NCBI RefSeq assembly: GCF_013267195.1
Contig: NZ_CP053943.1
Coordinates: forward strand, 1 to 64,000
DNA: 64,000 nt
Source: Halorubrum salinarum
GTDB lineage: Archaea > Halobacteriota > Halobacteria > Halobacteriales > Haloferacaceae
Direction: 5' to 3'
The stretch's first letter is position 1, and each line of letters opens with the position of its first letter. Below, in pieces: positions 7,938 to 16,120 of the stretch. The notes under the pieces are model-generated. The model worked only from the letters and a program-made list of their open reading frames with translations. It was not told the DNA's origin and ran no database searches. The position numbers were made by a program, and so were the translations under genes.

Positions 7938-8065
7938 GAGTCGGTGTCGTCGGTGCGCTCCTGTCGGTCGTTGTATCGCTCCAGTTCGCGCCCCATTTTC
8001 TCGAGCGCCTCGACACCACGTTCGAGGAGCTGGTGGGTGGCTCGCGCCAGTCGAAGCGTCTCCAT
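7934..8065 (-). CDS. 43-residue helical peptide gene
   Basis: ATG 8065 overlaps the stop of the gene before it, and its TGA (7934-7936) overlaps the GTG of the gene after it, so it is a coupled link in the operon. The product METLRLARATHQLLERG... is a single amphipathic helix with a polar acidic tail. It is too short for most gene finders. The tight overlaps on both sides are the main evidence. Confidence 0.6.
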   Translation of the reverse strand: METLRLARATHQLLERGVEALEKMGRELERYNDRQERTDDTDS

Positions 8066-8751
8066 CAGTGCTCCCCCTCCGGGGGTTCGATGAGGTCGTT
8101 GCTCTCTTCGGCGAGTTCTTGGATTACCCGTTCCACGTCAGCCTCCTCGACAACTGTCCTATGTGCGAGCGGGGCAGGATATGCCCGGTCACCCTGGCTG
8201 CAGAGCACGACCAGCCACTCGTCGCTTCCATCCCCGAGCACGATGTAGTGGTCGCGATCAGCGCGCTGGAACACTCTTCGATCAGGGCGAGAGACGGTTC
8301 GCCAGTTCTCGGGGAGCGTCGGTGACGGCCGTCCGCCGTCGGCGAGGGCGACGACGTCGTCGGTAAGGGTCGCCATCGCGGCGTCGATCTCCTCGCCGGG
8401 GAGGTGCCAGCACGCCGCGGCACCGTCGCACTCCAGCTGCGAGACCACTTGATTCCGGAACGCAATGTAGTGCTCACGGGCGAACTGCTCATCGTCGTAG
8501 TAGTCGAGTAGGAGTGCGCACGCGAGCTGGGCGGGCCCGCTGCCACTGTATCCCCACTCGAATCCGCTTGGACTGTGGTTAACGAGGTCGAGACTGCGCT
8601 CGAGGGAGAGTCGCCGATGCTCCGAGAGGTTCAGGACGACGGCTTGGCCGTCGACGCGGAAGCCGACGTATTCGACTGCGTCTCGGTGAGCCTGACCTGG
8701 CGATGCGACTGGAACTGATTCCGAACTGGCCATAGGTACATTCCCGTTCAT
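8065..8751 (-). CDS. DUF6166-like plasmid protein
   Basis: 228 residues from ATG 8751; ATG 8733 is an alternative. Residues about 25-120 carry the features I associate with DUF6166: YVGFRVDGQAVVLN, LSLERSLDLVNHSP, FEWGYSGSGPAQLACALLLDY and FAREHYIAFRNQVV, ending near WHLPGEEI. The GxSGPAQLA segment is the family hallmark. Function unknown; common on haloarchaeal and bacterial mobile elements. The C-terminal 80 residues are extra. A leftward frame extending to 9405 runs antisense through the Mrr-like gene and is not part of this gene. Confidence 0.65.
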   Translation of the reverse strand: MNGNVPMASSESVPVASPGQAHRDAVEYVGFRVDGQAVVLNLSEHRRLSLERSLDLVNHSPSGFEWGYSGSGPAQLACALLLDYYDDEQFAREHYIAFRNQVVSQLECDGAAACWHLPGEEIDAAMATLTDDVVALADGGRPSPTLPENWRTVSRPDRRVFQRADRDHYIVLGDGSDEWLVVLCSQGDRAYPAPLAHRTVVEEADVERVIQELAEESNDLIEPPEGEH

Positions 8752-8775
8752 CGTTGCTCGCGGGCGGTTCGGTGA

Positions 8776-8808
8776 CCCCCGCACCCCTCTCAGGGGTTCA
8801 ACAAACAG
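8776..8808 (-). promoter_or_regulatory. Palindromic leader module (copy 6)
   Basis: Minus strand: CTGTTTGTTGAACCCCTG then AGAGGGGTGCGGGGG, 25 nt before ATG 8751. CCCCT/AGGGG stem; the T-box is TGTTTGTT rather than GTTTTTC. Confidence 0.55.
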
Positions 8809-8868
8809 GATGGCGTAGCGTTCGGCAACGTATTTGGCAGTTGCAACGTACTGTCCACATAATTGAGG

Positions 8869-10233
8869 ATGGCTGTACTGGACGATCTCTCGGGGTTCGA
8901 GTTCGAGGACGTGATGGAGGACGTGTTCCGGAACCTCGGCTACGAGAACGTCCGCCAGGCCGACCGCACGGCTGACGAGGGTCGCGACGTCATCATGGAG
9001 GAGGTCGTCGACGGCACGCGGCGTGCGATCATCGTCGAGTGCAAGCACACGGGGACGGTCGGACGGCCGGTCGTCCAGAAGCTCCACTCGGCGATCGCGA
9101 CGTTCGACTTCGACGGCCCGAAACGCGGAATGGTCGTCACGACCGGCCGGTTCACGAATCCCGCTCGGGAGTACGCCGACCGCCTCCAGCAGAACGACGA
9201 CCCGCACCCAATCGAGTTGCTCGACGGCGAGGACCTCCGTGAGATCGCCGACGAGATCGGCCTCGACCTCTACAACGGTCGCATCGAGATTCTCTGCGAC
9301 GAGACCCTGCGCCCGTACGATCCGGCCGCCGACGTCGACGCCGCCGTCGCGGAGGCGTTCCGCGACATCGAGAACATCGAAGCCGCCGACCTCCCAGAAC
9401 CGCACTCATCGGTGACGTTCCGCCCGGTGGTCGCGGTCACCGCGGACACGAACGCCGTCTTCGAGACGTCGGTGGGCGTCATCCACCGGATCAACGACCG
9501 GACGCGATTCGTTGCCCACGCCGAGCGCGGGCAGCCGCAGGTCGTCGATGAGGACGTCGGGACGCTGGTCACCGAGAACCTCCACGCGACGGTCGAGCTC
9601 GACACCGAGCAGTTCGGAGAGGTGTTCGACGACGTTGAGGAGCGCCGGTTCGGCCAGACTCAGACGGAGTACAAGGAGTGGGCCGTCGAGCGGCTCCAGG
9701 AGCACCACACAACGACGGTGACCTACACCGGCGACAACAACGTCACGTACAACAAGACCTGCGAGCCGAACCGCTCGGACATCTCCGTCCAGTCGATTGA
9801 GCCGGTGTACCTCCCCGAGGTTCGACAGACGACCGAGCTCCAGGAGTACACCTACCCCTACGAGTACTACGCGGCAGGCCCGTCAAGAGTGACAGCCGAG
9901 GACGGCATCCACCGCTGCGTTCATTGTGACACGAGCGGCGGCGACGAGACGTACACCTACTGTCCGAACTGCGGGGCAATCGCCTGCTCCAGCCACATCA
10001 AAACGGAGCGGCTGGAAGGCGAGCCGGTCTGTACGGGCTGTGCGAGGACGGAACGGTTCGCGCTGAAGACGAAGTACTTCTACGACGAGGAGAACCTCGA
10101 AGCGTTCCGCGAGGAGTACGCCGCGATGCCGCTTCACGAGAAGGCGATGGAGAACAAGTGGCTGGCCGGGGGAAGCGTTGTCGCGACGCTGCTGGTCGTC
10201 GTCGGACTACTCGTCATCGGCGGCATCATCTGA
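8869..10233 (+). CDS. Membrane-anchored Mrr-like restriction endonuclease
   Basis: 454 residues from ATG 8869. The N-terminal 110 residues form an Mrr/PD-(D/E)xK domain: FEDVMEDVFRNLGYENV, then GRDVIME (Asp40) and IIVECKH (Glu57, Lys59), the catalytic D...ExK triad. A central domain of about 250 residues follows, then a double zinc ribbon (CVHC...CPNC and CSSH...CTGC, about 350-400) and a C-terminal membrane helix (GGSVVATLLVVVGLLVIGGII). Mrr-type enzymes cut modified DNA. The membrane tail is unusual and would hold the nuclease at the cell surface, where incoming DNA appears. It is the only rightward gene in this block and has no palindromic leader. Confidence 0.75.
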   Translation: MAVLDDLSGFEFEDVMEDVFRNLGYENVRQADRTADEGRDVIMEEVVDGTRRAIIVECKHTGTVGRPVVQKLHSAIATFDFDGPKRGMVVTTGRFTNPAREYADRLQQNDDPHPIELLDGEDLREIADEIGLDLYNGRIEILCDETLRPYDPAADVDAAVAEAFRDIENIEAADLPEPHSSVTFRPVVAVTADTNAVFETSVGVIHRINDRTRFVAHAERGQPQVVDEDVGTLVTENLHATVELDTEQFGEVFDDVEERRFGQTQTEYKEWAVERLQEHHTTTVTYTGDNNVTYNKTCEPNRSDISVQSIEPVYLPEVRQTTELQEYTYPYEYYAAGPSRVTAEDGIHRCVHCDTSGGDETYTYCPNCGAIACSSHIKTERLEGEPVCTGCARTERFALKTKYFYDEENLEAFREEYAAMPLHEKAMENKWLAGGSVVATLLVVVGLLVIGGII

Positions 10234-10246
10234 GCGGGCTACGCGT

Positions 10247-10819
10247 TCACGCCGGCTCAGCGACCAGCTCTTCGAGCGCGTGCTCAAGCGGGCCGTAGAA
10301 CTGCCAGCTAGCCCGCTCGAAGGCTTCCTCGGTCGGACCATCCCACCGGGGGAACGCGGAATGACCACTCACCTTGACGGTCCACTCGGATGACTCCTCG
10401 AACGGGTTCCGGGTCGGGAGTTCGACGACGTAGAGGTACTCCTCGTCGCCGTGAATGCCGTCGGCTGGGTTCTCGACGCCGTGTCCGAGCAGGAACATCG
10501 GCTGGTTGAGGTGCTCCATATTGTCCGGATCGAGGAGATCCGAGGGTTGGTCAGCGTGGATGCTCCGATCACGCCCTTCGTCCACGTAGAGGGTCATCGT
10601 CGAGAGTGTGTCGAGGAACAGGAACTGGGCAGCGGCGTACGCAGCTCCGCGCTCTGTTCGTGTCTCGTCAAGCAGCTGCTTCAGCTGATTAAGGTCACGG
10701 AGGACGCTATCGGGATAGCCGTCCGAGTGTCGGTAGATTTGTGCGATGCGGTCGGTATCGGACTGTTCGCCTGCGGTCTCGCTCCGTTGGATGAATCGGA
10801 GCTGACTTCGTGTCGACAT
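10247..10819 (-). CDS. Hypothetical plasmid protein
   Basis: 190 residues. The sequence includes IAQIYRHSDGYPDSVLRDLNQL, a well-formed helical start, a central AAYAAAQFLFLDTLS helix and a C-terminal EWTVKVSGHSAFPRWDGP strand region. The pattern is typical of a haloarchaeal plasmid family of unknown function. It is monocistronic with its own leader and convergent to the Mrr-like gene (13-nt gap). Confidence 0.6.
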   Translation of the reverse strand: MSTRSQLRFIQRSETAGEQSDTDRIAQIYRHSDGYPDSVLRDLNQLKQLLDETRTERGAAYAAAQFLFLDTLSTMTLYVDEGRDRSIHADQPSDLLDPDNMEHLNQPMFLLGHGVENPADGIHGDEEYLYVVELPTRNPFEESSEWTVKVSGHSAFPRWDGPTEEAFERASWQFYGPLEHALEELVAEPA

Positions 10820-10839
10820 CGATTACCGCCGACGCCTGT

Positions 10840-10873
10840 GCGCCGGCACCCATCGCCGGCGCCAGAAAAACAG
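10840..10873 (-). promoter_or_regulatory. Palindromic leader module (copy 7)
   Basis: Minus strand: CTGTTTTTCTGGCGCCGGC, loop GATGGGT, then GCCGGCGC; the 8-bp stem is perfect and the ATG lies 21 nt on. Confidence 0.65.
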
Positions 10874-10921
10874 TCACTGACGCGAACCATCGATCCCGCC
10901 CGTGAACTCTCCGCTCCTGTC

Positions 10922-11665
10922 TTAGTCGCCAGTGAAGGCTTCGAGTGTCTCTTCAGTTACTCCGGAGCGTGAATGGATCGTGACGAAATCGTCCTCCTTG
11001 ATCAACGTCTCTCCCGTTGGGGTGATGGTCCCCTCGTCACGGTTGATTCGGACAACAAGCACATCGGAGGGGATGAGCTCCTCTTCGTTCGCTTCTTGGA
11101 GCGTTTTCCCGGCGATTGGAGCCTCCTCTCGCACGATGATTTCGACGACATCGGCGTCGCCCGCAAGCCCCGCGACGCCGGTCACTGGTGATGCTCCTTC
11201 TTCGTCGCGGGGCCCGAATGGGGCGTACGGGCGGAAGTATTCTCTGTGAACTAGGTCCTCGTCGTCGATCTCGATTCCGAGTGACGTGATTCCCTGCGCA
11301 ATACGCGTGAGGTCATCGGTATCCGTCCCGACGACCGTAATCCGGAGGTCGCCTTTTCCGGACATGATCTCTCGGACGTTGATCACGCCTGGGATATCGA
11401 GAACGCGTTGGGCCATCTCCTCGCGGTCCCGATTCCCTGTACTACAGACGTAGTGATTGGTTAGCCGCCCACCGACCTTTTGATAATCGATGTCGGCGTG
11501 GTAGCCTCGAATCACCCCTTCTTTCTCGAGGCGTCGGATTCGGTTTCGCACCGTCGGTGCCGAGACATCGACTTTCTCTGCGATATCTGGTGCAGAGGTG
11601 TGACGGGCCTCCTGGGACAGATAATACAGGATTTGCTCGTCGACTGAATCGATTTGAACGGGCAT
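10922..11665 (-). CDS. Lrp/AsnC-type regulator with C-terminal RCK_C (TrkA-C) domain
   Basis: 247 residues. Residues 4-60 are an AsnC helix-turn-helix (SAPTVRNRIRRLEKEGVI), residues 65-145 a RAM-like ligand/oligomer domain, and residues 168-243 an RCK_C domain (REEAPIAGKTLQEA ... TITPTGETLIKEDDFVTIH). The RCK_C part closely resembles the same region of the TrkA encoded 4 kb away. Such proteins are thought to sense nucleotides or cyclic dinucleotides and control ion transport genes. It is transcribed away from the transport operon, which makes that operon its likely target. A TATA-like TAATATAAAA lies at 11697-11706. Confidence 0.85.
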   Translation of the reverse strand: MPVQIDSVDEQILYYLSQEARHTSAPDIAEKVDVSAPTVRNRIRRLEKEGVIRGYHADIDYQKVGGRLTNHYVCSTGNRDREEMAQRVLDIPGVINVREIMSGKGDLRITVVGTDTDDLTRIAQGITSLGIEIDDEDLVHREYFRPYAPFGPRDEEGASPVTGVAGLAGDADVVEIIVREEAPIAGKTLQEANEEELIPSDVLVVRINRDEGTITPTGETLIKEDDFVTIHSRSGVTEETLEAFTGD

Positions 11666-12085
11666 ATTTATACGACGCGATTGACTCCACAGGCTCTTTT
11701 ATATTACCGTTACGTGACTGTTTGAATTCTCGGTGGATGTTCTTATTGCGCTCCTCTGTATCTTCCCTTAAACTACGAAAATTCTGTGGGAGAGGGTCTA
11801 AGGCCGGTAACAAACGAATAGAAAACAAATTACGTAGATACTACGCTATCGTTTGCTAATACCGGGATTATTTATTGGTTCGCAATATGGCTTCGTATAT
11901 GACTTCAGAAACCACCTTCACCGCGCCAGCAACCAGTGTGAATTCGCTGAGTGATTCGGGGAAGCGAACGGTCCGTCGGAATCCCTGTCGGAGATTCGGA
12001 TTCAAACGGTCTCCGTCGGGTCCCTCGACTGAAGGGGCACGCAAACCGGATGACTTCGCAGCTCCCCCCAGACGGAGGTAAGACG
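11666..12085. other. Divergent intergenic region of the transport cluster
   Basis: 420 nt between the Lrp-RCK_C gene and the transport operon. It holds the minus-strand TATA (11697-11706), an AT-rich stretch at 11800-11880 with a rightward TATTTATTG box (11868-11876), and, at 12019-12047, an orphan leftward palindromic leader (GTCCC...GGGGCACGCAAACC on the plus strand) with no good gene after it. The strong ribosome-binding site GGAGGT lies 6 nt before ATG 12086. Short frames here look non-coding. Confidence 0.5.
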
Positions 12086-12541
12086 ATGGGGAACTCGAAT
12101 GGAGAGCCCACGCCACCGGACGATCTCTCCGAGGCGTTGATTCAGCGGATCGACGCGCTGGAGCTCCCGGAATTGAAATCCCTCCTGTCGTACGTCGAGC
12201 AGCGCATCGATGCACTCCGAACGCCGATCGAAGAAGAAATCGAGGCGAACGCGGCAGGGGAGGTCCTCGACATCGAGAATCACGGTGCATACGCCATCGT
12301 CCGAAAGCACCCACCTGATCCGGATGATGACGGCGTGAATACGGAGATTACCTCCCTCTATCACGTCCGACGGGAGCCACAAATCGACGGCACGGAATCG
12401 CTACACTGGGCGTATCTCGGGGACGTCCACAATAACGCGCAGACCCGGTGTGAAAGCTGCGGACGAACGCTCGACGATGATGTCGATACCTGCCCGCATT
12501 GTGGCAGCGACGACGTCGACCATTCTGACACGGAGGAATAA
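12086..12541 (+). CDS. Zinc-ribbon protein leading the transport operon
   Basis: 151 residues from ATG 12086, chosen because GGAGGT precedes it by 6 nt; longer in-frame starts (12050, 11951) lack such a site. Residues 15-60 are helical (LIQRIDALELPELKSLLSYVEQR), the middle is beta-rich (GAYAIVRKHPP, SLYHVRREPQ) and the C-terminus is a zinc ribbon (CESC ... CPHC). Function unknown; the position suggests a regulatory role in the K+/amino-acid transport operon. The next gene starts 3 nt after the stop. Confidence 0.65.
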   Translation: MGNSNGEPTPPDDLSEALIQRIDALELPELKSLLSYVEQRIDALRTPIEEEIEANAAGEVLDIENHGAYAIVRKHPPDPDDDGVNTEITSLYHVRREPQIDGTESLHWAYLGDVHNNAQTRCESCGRTLDDDVDTCPHCGSDDVDHSDTEE

Positions 12542-12544
12542 GAT

Positions 12545-12964
12545 ATGCCAGAGTCACTCACAGCGCATCTCGTCGTTCCGGTTGCGAACGAAGCGGATGC
12601 ACGAGAAACCGCACGGGCACTTGACGCGTACGAATATGACCGCGTAACTGTCGTTCACGTCATCGAGAAAGGCGAGGGAGTTCCCGACAAGATTCCCGTC
12701 GAACAGGCCGAGCAACGGGCAGCCGACGCGTTCGCGGCGTTTCGAGAGCTCATCCCCGAGGCCGAGTCGGAAACCGCCTACCGTCGGGACGTGGTCGGCG
12801 CCATCATCGACGTCGCGGCTGATGTGGACGCCAGCGCGATCGCCTTCCGCCCCCGAGGCGGGAGCCGGATCGTCAAATTTCTGTCCGGAGACACAGCGTT
12901 GAAGCTGGTCACCGACGCTGACCGCCCAGTCATCGCACTCCCAGACGAGGACGATACCGAATGA
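12545..12964 (+). CDS. Universal stress protein (UspA-like)
   Basis: 139 residues of a UspA fold: [11 protein letters not shown] first strand and loop, [12 protein letters not shown] second strand, and a C-terminal strand [12 protein letters not shown] leading to the [18 protein letters not shown] end. The usual ATP-binding GxxGxxxxxxxxGS motif is imperfect ([18 protein letters not shown]), so nucleotide binding is uncertain. It is cytoplasmic and sits in the transport operon, whose permease carries two more USP domains. The stop overlaps a 23-codon mini-ORF. Confidence 0.8.
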   Translation: MPESLTAHLVVPVANEADARETARALDAYEYDRVTVVHVIEKGEGVPDKIPVEQAEQRAADAFAAFRELIPEAESETAYRRDVVGAIIDVAADVDASAIAFRPRGGSRIVKFLSGDTALKLVTDADRPVIALPDEDDTE

Positions 12965-13032
12965 TGGTCGATACAGCACGCGTTCTCACGCCCGGAGCGA
13001 CGGCCACGACGGAGGTGACTGTCGATGAGTGA
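12961..13032 (+). CDS. Bridging mini-ORF (23 codons)
   Basis: ATG 12961 overlaps the USP stop (ATGATG), and its TGA (13030-13032) overlaps the permease ATG at 13025. The product [19 protein letters not shown]... has no recognisable features. The strong point is the overlap at both ends, which would let ribosomes pass without a break. It may serve as a coupling device, not a functional peptide. Confidence 0.4.
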   Translation: MMVDTARVLTPGATATTEVTVDE

Positions 13033-15364
13033 AACCGATCAGGAGCTCGCCCGCGACCTCGGTTTCCTCGAGGCGTACACGATTGGCCTGGGAACGATGA
13101 TCGGAGCGGGGATTTTCGTCCTCCCGAGCATCGCTGCCCAGCAAGCAGGTCCGGCCAGTATGATTTCGTTTTTCGCCGGTGGGATCGTCTCGTTGCTGGC
13201 CGCGCTCTCCCTCTCGGAGCTGGCGACGGGGATGCCGAAGGCTGGCGGGAGCTACTACTACGTCAATCGCGCCCTCGGGCCATTCTTCGGGAGTATCGTC
13301 GGCTGGGGTATGTGGGCCGGACTCACCTTCGCGTCGGCGTTCTACATGATCGGCTTCGGTCAGTATCTCCTCCCCGGCCTCGGCCAGTATATTGGCTTCC
13401 TCGCTGGCTGGGGGCAGCTCGGAATTACTGTTGCTGCCCTCGTGATGGCGGCGCTACTGACCGCGGTCAACTATTACGGAGTCAAGGAGACCGGCTCGCT
13501 GCAGAACGTCATCGTCCTCACGCTCGTCGGCCTCATCGTCGCGTTCCTCGCGCTGGGCTTCATCAGTGGCCCGACCATCGGAGAGTTCAACCCGAACGGA
13601 TGGCCGGCGGTCGCGGCGACGATCGGGACGGTGTACGTGACGTTCATCGGGTTTGAGGTAATCGCGACCAGCGCCGAGGAGATCAAGAACCCGAGTCGAA
13701 ACCTCCCGCTCGCGATGATCGCGTCGGTAGTGACGCCGACGCTGATGTACGTCGGTGTAATGTTCGTCTCGACGGGCACCCTGTCGATAGACGCGCTCGC
13801 GACCTCCGAGGTCCCGGTTGCCGACGTTGCAACCGAATTCATGGGGTCGATAGGTGCGCTCGCGATGATCGTCGGTGCGGTCCTCGCGACAGTCTCGAGT
13901 GCGAACGCGAGCATCCTGTCGGCCGCCCGGGTCAACTTCGCGATGGGCCGAGACCGGATTCTCGTCAACTGGCTCAACGAAGTCCACGAACGCTTCCGAA
14001 CGCCCTACCGGGCCATCTCGGCGACAGGGATCATCACACTCGTGCTGATCGCCATCGGCGTCGGGATCGGGACGCTCGCCGAGGTGGCGAGCTTCATGTA
14101 CCTCGTCACGTACGCCCTCGTGCACGTCACTGTCGTTGTGTTGCGCCGGGCGAATCCGGAGGCGTACGACCCGGCGTTCCAGATTCCGTCGGTCCTGTAT
14201 CCGGTCGTCCCGGTTGTCGGGATGCTGGCGTGTTTGGCCGTCCTCTTCCAGATGTCGGTCGAGTTCGTCCCGACTGTCGTCACGTTCGGGCCGGTCGAAC
14301 TCGCCCTGCCCGTTACGCCGACACCGGTCGGTGCGATCGGGACGGTACTCGTCGCCTTCGGCATCGCCTGGTACTACCTCTACGCGCGGGACCGAGCCCT
14401 GAGCGAGAGTCTCGTCGGCGAGGCGATTGCGCCCGAACCGACGGCGGTCGCCAACGGTGACGACCGCTACCGTGTGGTGGTTCCGGTTGCGAATCCGGAA
14501 ACGGAGCAAGACTTGCTCCGGATGGCTGCGGCCAGCGCGCATGCCCACGAAGACGAGAACGCCGAGGTCATCGCGGTGAACGTCATCGAGGTTCCCCGCC
14601 AGACGTCGCTCTCGCAGGATCTCGAATTCGAAGAGGAGCGGGTCGAACGGCAGCAGGAACTGCTGGACTCCGCTCGCGATATCGCCGCCGACCTCGATAT
14701 CGGTCTGCAGACGCGGGCGATCGTCGGTCGCAATGCTGGCTCAGTCATTCTGGATGTCATCGAGGAGGAGAACGCGGATCACGTCCTCCTCGGCTGGCAA
14801 GGAACCCGAAGTCGTCGAGAGCACGTCCTCGGATCCACAATCGATCCCGTCATCGGACGCGCACCCTGTGATGCGACGCTCGTGAAACTCGGCTCCGAAG
14901 GTGAGCGTGGTGAGGGTGACATCATGGTTCTCGCCGGACGGGGTCCACACGCGCCGATTGCGGCCCGGCGAGCGTCGGAGTTCGTCGCAGCGGCCGACGA
15001 CGCCTCGCTGACGCTGCTCAACGTACAGTCGCCGGAAACCGATACTGATGATGAGGGCTCCCCCACCGAGCGCGGTGAAGCGGTAATCGAGGAGCTAGCT
15101 GAACGCGCAGGAATTCAATATATGTCCTACGAGACCGAGATCAGAGTTGCTGAGGATACCGAACAGACGATTCTGGAAGCGGCGGCGGAATACGATACAG
15201 TCTGCGTCGGGGCGACTCGCTCCGGCGCGATTTCACAGGCTGTGTTCGGGTCGCTCCCGGAGACGATCGGCGAAGAAGTAGACAAGACGGTCGTGATGGC
15301 TCGCGGACCGGAGGAGTCGGCGATGTCGGTCCGTGAAGCGCTCCTGCGGCGACTGGAGGTGTAA
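13025..15364 (+). CDS. APC-family amino-acid permease with two C-terminal USP domains
   Basis: 779 residues. Residues 1-450 form about 12 membrane segments of the amino acid-polyamine-organocation family, with the signature GTMIGAGIFVLPS at about 20-32 and FIGFEVIATSAEEIKNP at about 210-227. Two UspA-like domains follow (about 475-625 and 635-765); the first has VLLGWQGTRSRREHVLGSTIDPV, close to the nucleotide-binding pattern. The family is Cat-like amino-acid transporters of haloarchaea. USP domains probably regulate transport in response to energy or stress. Operon with trkA and trkH. Confidence 0.9.
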   Translation: MSETDQELARDLGFLEAYTIGLGTMIGAGIFVLPSIAAQQAGPASMISFFAGGIVSLLAALSLSELATGMPKAGGSYYYVNRALGPFFGSIVGWGMWAGLTFASAFYMIGFGQYLLPGLGQYIGFLAGWGQLGITVAALVMAALLTAVNYYGVKETGSLQNVIVLTLVGLIVAFLALGFISGPTIGEFNPNGWPAVAATIGTVYVTFIGFEVIATSAEEIKNPSRNLPLAMIASVVTPTLMYVGVMFVSTGTLSIDALATSEVPVADVATEFMGSIGALAMIVGAVLATVSSANASILSAARVNFAMGRDRILVNWLNEVHERFRTPYRAISATGIITLVLIAIGVGIGTLAEVASFMYLVTYALVHVTVVVLRRANPEAYDPAFQIPSVLYPVVPVVGMLACLAVLFQMSVEFVPTVVTFGPVELALPVTPTPVGAIGTVLVAFGIAWYYLYARDRALSESLVGEAIAPEPTAVANGDDRYRVVVPVANPETEQDLLRMAAASAHAHEDENAEVIAVNVIEVPRQTSLSQDLEFEEERVERQQELLDSARDIAADLDIGLQTRAIVGRNAGSVILDVIEEENADHVLLGWQGTRSRREHVLGSTIDPVIGRAPCDATLVKLGSEGERGEGDIMVLAGRGPHAPIAARRASEFVAAADDASLTLLNVQSPETDTDDEGSPTERGEAVIEELAERAGIQYMSYETEIRVAEDTEQTILEAAAEYDTVCVGATRSGAISQAVFGSLPETIGEEVDKTVVMARGPEESAMSVREALLRRLEV

Positions 15365-15369
15365 CCTAT

Positions 15370-16056
15370 ATGTACCTCATCATCATCGGCGCCGGCGACA
15401 TCGGCACGCCACTCATCGATATTGCGACCAAGTCCGGCAACGAAGTCGTCGTCATCGAACGCGACGAAACCCGAGCGAATCGAGCGGCCGACGAGTTCGA
15501 CTGTCTGGTGCTGAACGCCGATGCGACGTCGAAAGACACGTTAGACGATGCAGGGGCAGCCCAAGCTGATGCGCTCATCTCGACGACCGACCAGGACGCG
15601 ACGAACGTGATGACCTGTCTGCTCGCGAAAGAGTTCGAGGTGCCCGCGATCCTCTCGGTCGTCCACAATCCCGAGCACATGGGGCTGTTCGAGCAGATCG
15701 GCGTGAACACGATGCAGAATCCCCAGCAACTCATCGCCGAGTACCTGTACCGCGCCGTGGCACGGCCGGCGATTGTCGACTATATGCGGATCGGGGACGA
15801 TGCTGAAGTGTTCGAGATCACGGTCACTGACGAGGCACCAATCGCGGGGAAGACACTCAAGGAGGCTGCCCAATCGGGGCTGCTCACCGACGAGATGCTC
15901 GTCGTGGCGATCGAACGGGACGAAAACGACCACCCGATAACCCCGCGCGGTGAAACGACGATTCAGGCGGGCGATCTGCTAACTGTTTACTCCGGCGTCG
16001 GTGCGGACCCGGAGATTACGGACATCTTTGGCCACTATGAAGACCGGGAGGAGTGA
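15370..16056 (+). CDS. trkA: TrkA, NAD-binding regulatory subunit of K+ uptake
   Basis: 228 residues. Residues 1-120 are an RCK_N Rossmann domain (YLIIIGAGDIGTPL, VVVIERDE, VLNADATS). Residues 140-220 are RCK_C (EITVTDEAPIAGKTLKEA ... RGETTIQAGDLLTVYSG). It binds NAD(H) or ATP at the membrane inner face and gates the TrkH pore encoded next. The RCK_C resembles that of the Lrp-type regulator at 10.9 kb. It starts 5 nt after the permease stop. Confidence 0.9.
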   Translation: MYLIIIGAGDIGTPLIDIATKSGNEVVVIERDETRANRAADEFDCLVLNADATSKDTLDDAGAAQADALISTTDQDATNVMTCLLAKEFEVPAILSVVHNPEHMGLFEQIGVNTMQNPQQLIAEYLYRAVARPAIVDYMRIGDDAEVFEITVTDEAPIAGKTLKEAAQSGLLTDEMLVVAIERDENDHPITPRGETTIQAGDLLTVYSGVGADPEITDIFGHYEDREE

Positions 16057-16063
16057 GGTGTCC

Positions 16064-16120
16064 ATGATTTCGTCCTGGCACCGCGCGAGCCAGCTACCAG
16101 TCATCACAGGGAACGTATGA
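16064..16120 (+). CDS. Bridging mini-ORF (18 codons)
   Basis: ATG 16064 has GAGGTG 3 nt upstream and the TGA overlaps the trkH ATG (ATGA). It encodes MISSWHRASQLPVITGNV. It is the second such bridge in this operon and fills the whole trkA-trkH gap. Likely translational coupling; peptide function unknown. Confidence 0.4.
   Translation: MISSWHRASQLPVITGNV

Noticed and set aside
8752-9405. N-terminal extension of the DUF6166-like frame (total 446 residues)
   Set aside because: It runs antisense through the Mrr-like gene and the palindromic leader; the family part starts at 8751 or 8733.
11868-12314. 148-residue minus-strand frame in the divergent promoter region
   Set aside because: It overlaps the well-supported start of the rightward operon and lacks any family feature; at most a decayed gene.
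13454-14548. 364-residue minus-strand frame under the permease gene
   Set aside because: Arg/Asp-rich shadow of a GC-rich membrane gene; no start signals or family.
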